DNA from: Planctomycetota bacterium
GTDB taxonomy: Bacteria > Planctomycetota > UBA1135 > GCA-002686595
DNA length: 5,107 bases
NCBI GenBank assembly: GCA_016764635.1
Contig: JAESRM010000248.1
Location: 2,350-7,456 of the forward strand
Direction of reading: 5' to 3'
The notes beneath the pieces are model-generated. The model worked only from the letters and a program-made list of their open reading frames with translations. It made no database searches and was not told the origin of the DNA. Below, piece by piece: positions 1 through 5,107 of this stretch. The number at the start of each line of letters is the position of its first letter. Position 1 is the first letter of the stretch. The translations under genes and the position numbers were made by a program.

Positions 1-1140
1 TTCGCCTTGCAAGCGCGCTTCGGTCAGGGCGGCTTCGTAGACCGACCGCTGATCCTGCAAGGCCTGGGCGCCCCCCTCGGCCTGCTCCTTCAGAGTCGCC
101 TCCAGGTGGATCGCCTGATCTCGGTGGGCTTGCAGCTCGGTGTTCAAGCCATGCAACTGATTGGCACTCGCTTCCGAATAGCCTTCGAAATCGGCACGCA
201 GTGCGATCAATGTTTCTTTGTGCGCACGCAGGTCTTCCCCACCCACGTCGAGAGCTTGCTTGTGCTCGCCCAGGTCCTTCTCCAAATCGGCGATGATGCC
301 GGTCAAACGAGCAAACTCAGGTTTCCAGTGTTGGTGCTCACGGTCCACCGCCATCCAGTCCTTAGCGAAAGTTTGCAGGAGCGTTTCCGTACCTTTCGGA
401 AGTTCCGACGCCTCCAAAACATCTTCGCTGGTCGGCAGCGGCTGCCCCGCGAAGCTGGCCATGACCACATGACGGTACACGGGTCCTGCGTGATCATGGG
501 GATACACCAAACGGTTGTAGAAGCGATAAAAAGGTTTGGCCAGGGGCTGCAAGAGAGGGTCGCTCTCCATGTACATCTCGAGGCACATGGCCAACAGCCA
601 GCGTTCCAAATTGGCGTGACCCACCACGCCCACTTGCCCGCCGGCTTGTTCCAAAATCGAGGTCACCCGGGCCCGATCGGGCAATCCGAGGACGCGATGT
701 TCGTTCAGATAGCGGTGCGGCTTGCCGATCTTGTGCTTCAGGAATTCCTGGAGCAACTCCTCGGAACGCGCAACATCCGGTGAGTCATAGGGGCCCGCAA
801 GGAAAACAAAACCGCGCGAGACCCGGGCGCACTCCGAAACAAAAGCATCCCGCAAGTCGACAGGAACATGCTCCAGGGTGTCGAACGCGCAAACCGCGTC
901 AAAGCTGTCATCCGCAAAGGGCAAAGCGGCACCCGACCCTAAGATCAGTCCGCTCGCGTCCGAACTCTCCACATCCACCAGGACGATGTCGTGCCCCTCC
1001 AAGAATCCACCGAGCAGTTCGGTACGCCCCCCCACGTCCAAAATCCGTCCACGCTTTCCGTTCAATGCCTTGACCAAAAGGTCGGCAACCAGGCGATAGC
1101 GCTGGTATTGATCGAAAGGTAGTGCGTGGATGTCGATCAT
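1..1140 (-). CDS. SAM-dependent methyltransferase with C-terminal coiled coil (3' end cut by window edge)
   Basis: This frame is open from an ATG at 1140 to the left edge: 380 residues with no stop, so the C-terminus is missing. Residues 30-115 form a class I methyltransferase core of the Methyltransf_11 type. Motif I is ILDVGGRTELLGG (33-45), the acidic strand end is VDVE (55-58), LPFADDSFDAV lies at 73-83, and FDTLEHVP at 86-93. Residues 120-235 resemble the extension seen in methyltransferases of multidomain glycan-assembly proteins (Tyr-, Arg- and His-rich, with YNRLVYPHD at 207-215). From about residue 276 the sequence is charged, low in Gly and Pro, and has heptad-like Leu/Ala spacing, which suggests a long coiled coil; this is by eye. 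The ATG overlaps the stop of the ATPase gene (ATGA) and has no good ribosome binding site of its own, so translation is probably coupled. The likely role is cytoplasmic methylation of a sugar or glycan in the pathway feeding the adjacent exporter. Proteins of this layout often continue into glycosyltransferase domains, but none is visible here. The methyltransferase call is firm; the substrate is unknown. Confidence 0.87.
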   Translation of the reverse strand, partial: MIDIHALPFDQYQRYRLVADLLVKALNGKRGRILDVGGRTELLGGFLEGHDIVLVDVESSDASGLILGSGAALPFADDSFDAVCAFDTLEHVPVDLRDAFVSECARVSRGFVFLAGPYDSPDVARSEELLQEFLKHKIGKPHRYLNEHRVLGLPDRARVTSILEQAGGQVGVVGHANLERWLLAMCLEMYMESDPLLQPLAKPFYRFYNRLVYPHDHAGPVYRHVVMASFAGQPLPTSEDVLEASELPKGTETLLQTFAKDWMAVDREHQHWKPEFARLTGIIADLEKDLGEHKQALDVGGEDLRAHKETLIALRADFEGYSEASANQLHGLNTELQAHRDQAIHLEATLKEQAEGGAQALQDQRSVYEAALTEARLQGE

Positions 1141-2429
1141 GCTTGGGAGGTTCGCTTGTCCTGCTTGTCCCCGGTCCCGTGGCTGACTTCCCACAGTGTG
1201 GGCAGGAACAGCATGCCGTGTTGACGGTGATCCGAATCGATCACTTGGAAGGTGACCGCATGTTCGCGATGGTCAATGGGCGTGGGAGAGGCCTTGCTGT
1301 GGTCGTACAGGAAGGTGGTTAGATAATACTCGCCTTTTAGCAAGGGCAGCGCCTTGAAACTCATTTCCGCGCAGCCTTCTTGACCGGCCTCCATGACTTC
1401 GATATCGATCGGGTCCTGGCGCCAGGAATGGTTGCTTCCGTTGATGTACGTGCCATCAGAACGATAAAGACCGATGCCAAAAACCGGCCTCTTGCAGTTT
1501 TCCAGCACGCGGAAATTGATGCGAACCTTGAAGGGCTCCCCAGGCTGGAAAACATGGGTGGGCTCGCCACCCTTTCCAATCAGCTCGATCTCCGTGGTTT
1601 CGACCTCGCCGCTGCCCCAGCGCGGGTACTCGGAAGCCCCCCGGTTGACGGCCGAAAGACGTTCGTTGCCACGTTCATGGGCGCGCTTGAGATATTCGTC
1701 GGCCACTTTCTCAGAGCTGCCTTGCTCCGCGACGCGACCTTGGTCCAGCAGGACAACCCACTGGCACATGGTCTTCACCGACCCCATATCGTGGCTCACG
1801 AATACCGTGGTCTTGCCTTTTTCTCGGAACTCATTCAGGTGGTTGATGCACTTGCCTTTGAAGTGCTCGTCACCCACGGAGAGGGCTTCGTCGATCAGCA
1901 GAATGTCCGGGTTCACACTGGCCGCCACGGAGAAACCGAGGCGCACGTACATGCCGGAGCTGTAGGTCTTGACCGGCCGCTCGATGAAATCTCCAAGCTC
2001 GGAGAAGTCCACGATCGACTGGTAACGTTCGCGAATCTCTTCGTCGCTCATGCCCAGGATCGAGCAGTTCAGGAAGATGTTCTCACGCCCCGAAAACTCC
2101 GGGTGGAAGCCGGCTCCCAGCTCGAGCAAGGAGGCCACGCGCCCATTGGTCACAACGGACCCACAAGTGGGTCGAGCGATTTCGGTCAGCAGCTTGAGCA
2201 AGGTGCTCTTGCCCGCACCGTTCTCACCGATGATGCCAACGGTCGAACCGTGGGGAATGTCCAGGTACACGTCCTTCAACGCCCAGAATTCCCGGCCGCG
2301 CTTGTTTGTGCCGGTCACCATGTCGAGTAGACGATGGGACGGCTTGTCGTACATCAGGTAGCATTTGCCCAAACCTTCGGCACGAATCGCGGAGGAAGCC
2401 ACGTCCTTTTCCATTTCAGATATATCCAT
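1137..2429 (-). CDS. wzt: Polysaccharide ABC transporter ATP-binding protein, Wzt-like, with C-terminal carbohydrate-binding-type domain
   Basis: This 430-residue protein is close in size to the long Wzt of E. coli O9a. The ATPase domain covers about residues 15-250. Walker A is GENGAGKST (68-76). The Wzt/TagH-type stretch LLELGAGFHPEFSGREN (101-117) takes the place of a classical Q-loop. The ABC signature is YSSGMYVRL (156-164), Walker B is DILLIDE (175-181), and the switch His is H213 in VSHD. Residues of about 265-415 form a beta-rich C-terminal domain of the Wzt_C type, opening with RWGSGEVE. In characterised relatives this domain binds the non-reducing end of the glycan and confers substrate specificity. 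The protein would power export of lipid-linked polysaccharide across the inner membrane together with the adjacent permease. I chose the ATG at 2429 because the frame upstream of it is not homologous and runs through the permease gene, and because AGGAG lies 5 bases before it. The stop overlaps the methyltransferase start (ATGA). Confidence 0.95.
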   Translation of the reverse strand: MDISEMEKDVASSAIRAEGLGKCYLMYDKPSHRLLDMVTGTNKRGREFWALKDVYLDIPHGSTVGIIGENGAGKSTLLKLLTEIARPTCGSVVTNGRVASLLELGAGFHPEFSGRENIFLNCSILGMSDEEIRERYQSIVDFSELGDFIERPVKTYSSGMYVRLGFSVAASVNPDILLIDEALSVGDEHFKGKCINHLNEFREKGKTTVFVSHDMGSVKTMCQWVVLLDQGRVAEQGSSEKVADEYLKRAHERGNERLSAVNRGASEYPRWGSGEVETTEIELIGKGGEPTHVFQPGEPFKVRINFRVLENCKRPVFGIGLYRSDGTYINGSNHSWRQDPIDIEVMEAGQEGCAEMSFKALPLLKGEYYLTTFLYDHSKASPTPIDHREHAVTFQVIDSDHRQHGMLFLPTLWEVSHGTGDKQDKRTSQA

Positions 2430-2434
2430 GGCGG

Positions 2435-2439
2435 CTCCT
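2435..2439 (-). promoter_or_regulatory. Ribosome binding site of the wzt-like gene
   Basis: On the minus strand, AGGAG sits 5 bases before the ATG at 2429 and shares bases with the TAG stop of the permease gene (TAGGAG). This is the strongest Shine-Dalgarno match at any gene start in the window. It fixes the ATPase start and suggests that permease and ATPase are translated in a coupled way. Confidence 0.8.
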
Positions 2440-3739
2440 AGAGCAGGTCGGGGAAGCGGTGGGTTTGGGACTTGAAGAAGCGGGAACCGACCGTCAGAAC
2501 GACCAGGCTGACCCCAAGGAACATCAACAGATGCTGCCAATTGGGCCAAACCCCGTGAATGAGTACATCCCGGTAGGCTTCGATGAGCCAGTACATGGGA
2601 TTGAGATTGAGCATCCAGCCAAAGCCGGCGCGCTCCACCATGGCTGCGGGATAGAAGATCGGCGTACCGAACATCCAAACCGTGACGCCCACGCCCACCA
2701 GGTGGAAGGTGTCGCGCAAGAAGACGTTGAGGGTGCTCAGGAAGAAGGCCAAACCCACCGTGAAGATGCCTTGAAGGACAAAGAGCAGGGGCAGCACCAC
2801 AATGGAAAGGCCCAAACCGAGGGGTTTGTAACCCGGCTCGCGCGCCATGACCGGCAGGACCTGAACCGAGCGCAATTCATGGTCGGCAGCAAGTGCCGGC
2901 GCATCCGAATTGGCGATGGTCATGGTCAGCATATTTTGACGAGCGTCGAGTTCGCCCTCGGGCGTGTACAGGCTGGCCCCGTCCCCTTCCGTGATCTTGA
3001 TGGTGATCGTTTCGAACCCCTCAGGCTCGCCGTCAGCCAAGGGCTGGATGCGGATAGGCGTGCGGACCTGTGCCTCGGGGATAACAATCCACTCGGGCAG
3101 GGCCACGTAATCCACGCCAGGAGTGGCCGTCCCGCCCACTTCCAAGCGCACGCGCACTTCCCGGGAGAGGCCACGCGAGAGTTGCAAACTGATCTCACGG
3201 CCGTTGGGGTCCGATTCCCCCACCAACAGGCTAGAAGCCACGACCCTGTATCCAGGAGCCTCCTGGCCTTCAATCTCGTACGCCTCCACATTCAAGTTGA
3301 GGTGAACGTCAGGCTCGGAAGCGTAGGTCAAGAGGGCGATCATGCCCACCACCACCGGCAATCCGATGGCCATGTTGACCAGTGAGGAGATGGTCAGGTA
3401 GGCGGGCAGGAGTTGGCTGGGAAAGACCACCTTCTTGATCAGGTTGGCGTGCTCAACCAGGCAGTTCGTACTGCGCGAAATGGTTTCCGCGAAGCCCGTC
3501 CAAACCACGATGCCCGCCAGCATGACCAGGGCCACCTCGGTGGCGCCTTGGGAGTCACTCCAGCGCGTATTCAGCACGAGGCGGAATACGAACATGTACA
3601 CGAAGAGGTTGATGATCGGGAAGATCACCGACCAGAAGAACCCCATGCTCGACCCCACGTAACGGGCTTTTAGATCTCGTACAACGAAATCTTTGAGCAA
3701 CCTTCTGTGGTTTCGAATGGATCGATAAAGAAACAGCAC
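2438..3739 (-). CDS. wzm: Polysaccharide ABC-2 transporter permease, Wzm-like, with inserted periplasmic Calx-beta domain
   Basis: This is the membrane half of the exporter, 433 residues long where ordinary Wzm-type permeases have about 260. The N-terminus has the family pattern RDLKARYVGSSMGFFW (21-36). Membrane segments by eye are about 34-56, 68-88, 111-138, 311-335, 345-367 and 402-420. The stretch NLIKKVVFP (99-107) marks the cytoplasmic side between segments 2 and 3. LNVFLRD (337-343) and LNPMYWLIEAYR (379-390) are typical ABC-2 family landmarks. Between segments 3 and 4, where relatives have a short external loop, lie about 160 extra residues that hold a Calx-beta domain (separate entry). 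With the N-terminus inside, this insertion faces the periplasm. The start codon is GTG at 3739: a TAA lies 27 bases upstream in frame and no ATG intervenes. No good ribosome binding site precedes it, so the start is the least certain part. The gene begins 24 bases after the arginase stop and ends 8 bases before the ATPase ATG. It probably exports an undecaprenyl-linked glycan, but the sequence does not say which. Confidence 0.93.
   Translation of the reverse strand: MLFLYRSIRNHRRLLKDFVVRDLKARYVGSSMGFFWSVIFPIINLFVYMFVFRLVLNTRWSDSQGATEVALVMLAGIVVWTGFAETISRSTNCLVEHANLIKKVVFPSQLLPAYLTISSLVNMAIGLPVVVGMIALLTYASEPDVHLNLNVEAYEIEGQEAPGYRVVASSLLVGESDPNGREISLQLSRGLSREVRVRLEVGGTATPGVDYVALPEWIVIPEAQVRTPIRIQPLADGEPEGFETITIKITEGDGASLYTPEGELDARQNMLTMTIANSDAPALAADHELRSVQVLPVMAREPGYKPLGLGLSIVVLPLLFVLQGIFTVGLAFFLSTLNVFLRDTFHLVGVGVTVWMFGTPIFYPAAMVERAGFGWMLNLNPMYWLIEAYRDVLIHGVWPNWQHLLMFLGVSLVVLTVGSRFFKSQTHRFPDLL
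2903..3247 (-). other. Calx-beta domain encoded within the permease gene (residues about 165-279)
   Basis: This part of the permease matches the Calx-beta repeat pattern from end to end. An opening strand leads into VGESDPNG (173-180), followed by alternating strands ISLQLSRG and VRVRLEV. Then come the hallmark GTATPGVDY (203-211), WIVIPEAQ (217-224), and IRIQPLADGEPEGFETITI (229-247). The closing strand LTMTIANSD (271-279) replaces the usual TVTIxDxD ending. Calx-beta domains are immunoglobulin-like beta-sandwiches. They bind calcium in the Na/Ca exchanger and are common in secreted or surface bacterial proteins. Acidic residues at family calcium positions are partly kept (E175, D210, D236, E240, E243, D279), but the last cluster is weakened to NSD. 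The domain is flanked by linkers of about 25 residues on each side and has no frameshift or stop. Confidence 0.88.
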
Positions 3740-3763
3740 TGCTTTGTTCTTTGGGTAGTGGGG

Positions 3764-4681
3764 TTAGAGCGTACGTCGGCCAAGAGCCGACTCTATGAAT
3801 TGCACCGTGACTTTGGCCGTCCGGTTGCGATCGTCCAGAATTGGGTTGATCTCTGTCATTTCGAGCCCCACGAGCTTCTTGCTCTCGGCGCAAAGCTCGA
3901 GCACCGTGTGGGCTTCCCGATAGGAGATCCCTCCGGGAACAGGAGTTCCCACCCCGGGAGCCACGCTCGGGTCCGTACCGTCCAAATCGAAGGACAGGTG
4001 GAACCCGGCGGTCCCATTGGTGGCGATCTCAATCGCTTCCTGCATGACCTTGTGAATGCCATGCTCGTCCACCTCTTTCATGGTGATGCAGCGAATGCCC
4101 GACTCCAGCACCATTTCGCGCTCGCGCTTGTCCAAGGATCGGATGCCGATCAGCACTGCGTTGGTCTTGTCCACCGCGGGAAAGCGACGGCTCAATCGGG
4201 TCAAAGCACCGGGGCCGTAACCGAGCAATGCCGCCAGGGGCATGCCGTGGATGTTGCCGGATTCCGAAGTTTCGGGCGTATTCATATCACCGTGGGCGTC
4301 GAACCAGATGAGGCCGATTTTCTTGTCCTGCTTGTGGAAGTGGGAAGCGATGCCGGAAACGGTTCCGATGGCGATCGAATGGTCTCCACCCACCACCAGG
4401 GGGAAGTCCCCCTCCGCCATGCGCTCCTCAACATCATTGGCCAAGCGCGTGCAAGCATCCGAAATCTCGTCCAAAAAGCGCGCCTTGGGATCCTCAGGTA
4501 CACGTGATTCCGGAGCGATGACCTCCACATTGCCGTGGTCCACGAATTCAATCCCTAGGTTTTCCACGGCCTTCTTCACCCCCGCAATGCGGACGGCGCT
4601 GGGCCCCATATCTACACCCCGGCGTCCACCGCCAAGGTCCATGGGGACGCCGATGAAGGCAACTCGTTTGATTTCACTCAT
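3764..4681 (-). CDS. rocF: Arginase
   Basis: This enzyme hydrolyses L-arginine to L-ornithine and urea in the cytoplasm using a two-manganese centre. The protein has 305 residues, the normal arginase length. Metal-ligand motifs are complete: GGDHS (98-102, ligand H101), DAHGDMN (128-134, ligands D128, H130, D132) and SFDLDGTDP (230-238, ligands D232 and D234). RGVDMGPSAVR (21-31), SGNIHGMPLAALLG (141-154) and EMTEINPILD (274-283) favour arginase over agmatinase or formimidoylglutamase. H145 lies where arginases have their catalytic His, and E277 fits the guanidinium-binding Glu. I chose the ATG at 4681, which begins MSEIKRVAFIGVP; the frame stays open further upstream, but that part lies inside the preceding gene and is not arginase-like. 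The ATG overlaps the stop of the SAM hydrolase gene (ATGA), with only a weak ribosome binding site, so coupling is likely. Its position directly before a polysaccharide exporter is unusual and may reflect only shared transcription. Confidence 0.95.
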   Translation of the reverse strand: MSEIKRVAFIGVPMDLGGGRRGVDMGPSAVRIAGVKKAVENLGIEFVDHGNVEVIAPESRVPEDPKARFLDEISDACTRLANDVEERMAEGDFPLVVGGDHSIAIGTVSGIASHFHKQDKKIGLIWFDAHGDMNTPETSESGNIHGMPLAALLGYGPGALTRLSRRFPAVDKTNAVLIGIRSLDKREREMVLESGIRCITMKEVDEHGIHKVMQEAIEIATNGTAGFHLSFDLDGTDPSVAPGVGTPVPGGISYREAHTVLELCAESKKLVGLEMTEINPILDDRNRTAKVTVQFIESALGRRTL

Positions 4682-5107
4682 GGTTCGATTCTTAGTTCGA
4701 GAACATCTCCCACACCCAGACCGAAGAGGTCCGCGGCGGATCCATTGCGCTGGGCAATCTCCAGATGTCCAAGGGAGTCTATCAGGGCCAAGACGCCCAT
4801 GCTGGGCACTTCTGCGTAGGTCCTTAAGATCGGGACCCTTTGGGCTCCAATTCGGACATGCGCCCGGTCGGGAATCGGCCCAGAATGCGAAACATCCCAA
4901 TTGGTGACAAGGTTGCCGAAGTGATCCACCATCAAGATCTGCAATTCATGCACCCCCGAATCCAAGAGTTGGGGCTGCACCTGCACTCCCCGATCCCAAT
5001 CCAGGCAACGATCGGCATCCTGCAAGGTCATGCGCCCGCTGGCCAGGGCCGCCGCCATGGGAGCGAACACGTCCCGGCCGTGAAAGGTCGCACAGGCATC
5101 GGGCAAC
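4678..5107 (-). CDS. SAM hydroxide adenosyltransferase (SAM hydrolase, DUF62 family), C-terminal half; 5' end cut by window edge
   Basis: The frame is open through the right edge and ends with TGA at 4678-4680. About 143 residues are visible of a family usually around 260-280 long, so the N-terminal catalytic half is missing. Family landmarks seen are ATFHGRDVFAPMAA near the cut end, DHFGNLVTNWD in the middle (usually D.FGN..TN), and LEIAQRNGSAADLFGLGVGD near the C-terminus, where relatives read LEIA...G.AA..L....GD. Characterised members hydrolyse S-adenosylmethionine to adenosine and methionine, and relatives are fluorinases and chlorinases. The halogenase-defining residues lie in the missing part or cannot be judged here, so ordinary hydrolase is the default reading. 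The TTG at the window edge is inside the gene and is not its start. The stop overlaps the arginase ATG by ATGA, indicating co-translation of the two metabolic genes. Confidence 0.88.
   Translation of the reverse strand, partial: LPDACATFHGRDVFAPMAAALASGRMTLQDADRCLDWDRGVQVQPQLLDSGVHELQILMVDHFGNLVTNWDVSHSGPIPDRAHVRIGAQRVPILRTYAEVPSMGVLALIDSLGHLEIAQRNGSAADLFGLGVGDVLELRIEP

Noticed and set aside
7..783. Plus-strand open frame of 258 codons at the left edge
   Set aside because: The minus strand here carries an uninterrupted methyltransferase and coiled-coil frame over the full 1-1140, with clear motifs. The plus-strand product has none.
2079..2129. Apparent lack of a classical Q-loop glutamine in the ATPase
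   Set aside because: The stretch LLELGAGFHPEFSGREN is normal for the Wzt/TagH group of exporter ATPases and is not a sign of a dead enzyme.
1380..2330. Long open frame on the plus strand opposite the ATPase gene (316 codons)
   Set aside because: It is the mirror of the Wzt-like gene, has no recognisable motif, and the genuine ATPase motifs are all on the minus strand.
2430..2678. N-terminal extension of the ATPase frame up to 2678
   Set aside because: It lies in another frame inside the permease gene, does not resemble ATPase sequence, and the ATG at 2429 has a good ribosome binding site.
2818..2840. Imperfect hairpin (GGGTT-TGT-AACCC core with outer CGAG/CTCG) at the right junction of the permease insert
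   Set aside because: It is inside coding sequence, has a two-base bulge and no T run, so it is not a terminator. The match is probably chance.
2306..3385. Long open frame on the plus strand opposite the permease gene (359 codons)
   Set aside because: It is antisense to a clearly recognisable protein, and its translation is Gln-, His- and Asp-rich without any family motif. It is a by-product of codon bias on the other strand.
4682..4900. N-terminal extension of the arginase frame up to 4900
   Set aside because: It overlaps the SAM hydrolase coding region. Arginase homology and normal length begin at the ATG at 4681.
1..5107. Mobile element, CRISPR array, tRNA, toxin-antitoxin or phage genes
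   Set aside because: The window is almost fully occupied by five same-strand genes with gaps of 24 bases or less. No repeats, RNA gene structure or transposase motifs were seen.

Overview
The window is a tightly packed block of five genes, all on the minus strand, so transcription runs from the right edge to the left. The largest gap between genes is 24 bases. Two junctions are ATGA stop/start overlaps, and a third has a ribosome binding site overlapping the upstream stop codon. I see no tRNA, rRNA, CRISPR array, insertion sequence, terminator or clear promoter; any promoter probably lies beyond the right edge. The base composition is moderately GC-rich. The exporter is of the Wzm/Wzt type used for O-antigen and related surface polysaccharides, which suggests a Gram-negative (diderm) bacterium. 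The phylum cannot be fixed from this sequence.

In transcription order, the right part is metabolic. First comes the C-terminal half of a SAM hydroxide adenosyltransferase (SAM hydrolase, former DUF62 family), cut by the right edge. It overlaps by ATGA with a complete arginase (rocF-like) that carries all the expected manganese ligands. After only 24 bases follows the surface-polysaccharide part: a Wzm-like ABC-2 permease, a Wzt-like ATPase with a C-terminal carbohydrate-binding-type domain, and a methyltransferase followed by a predicted coiled coil, cut by the left edge. This last gene fills positions 1-1140.

The standout is the permease. It is 433 residues long rather than about 260. The extra 160 or so residues lie in what is normally a short external loop between the third and fourth membrane segments, and they contain a recognisable Calx-beta domain. 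The reading frame is intact, so this looks like a polysaccharide exporter with a built-in periplasmic, possibly calcium-binding, beta-sandwich. I know of no described Wzm with this architecture.

A working model is that Wzm and Wzt export an undecaprenyl-linked polysaccharide. The Wzt C-terminal domain would recognise the chain, perhaps a terminal modification made by the neighbouring methyltransferase, as in the E. coli O9a Wzm-Wzt-WbdD system. The Calx-beta domain would act on the periplasmic face, either on the emerging glycan or on a periplasmic or outer-membrane partner. How arginase and SAM hydrolase relate to this is unclear; shared transcription may be their only link.
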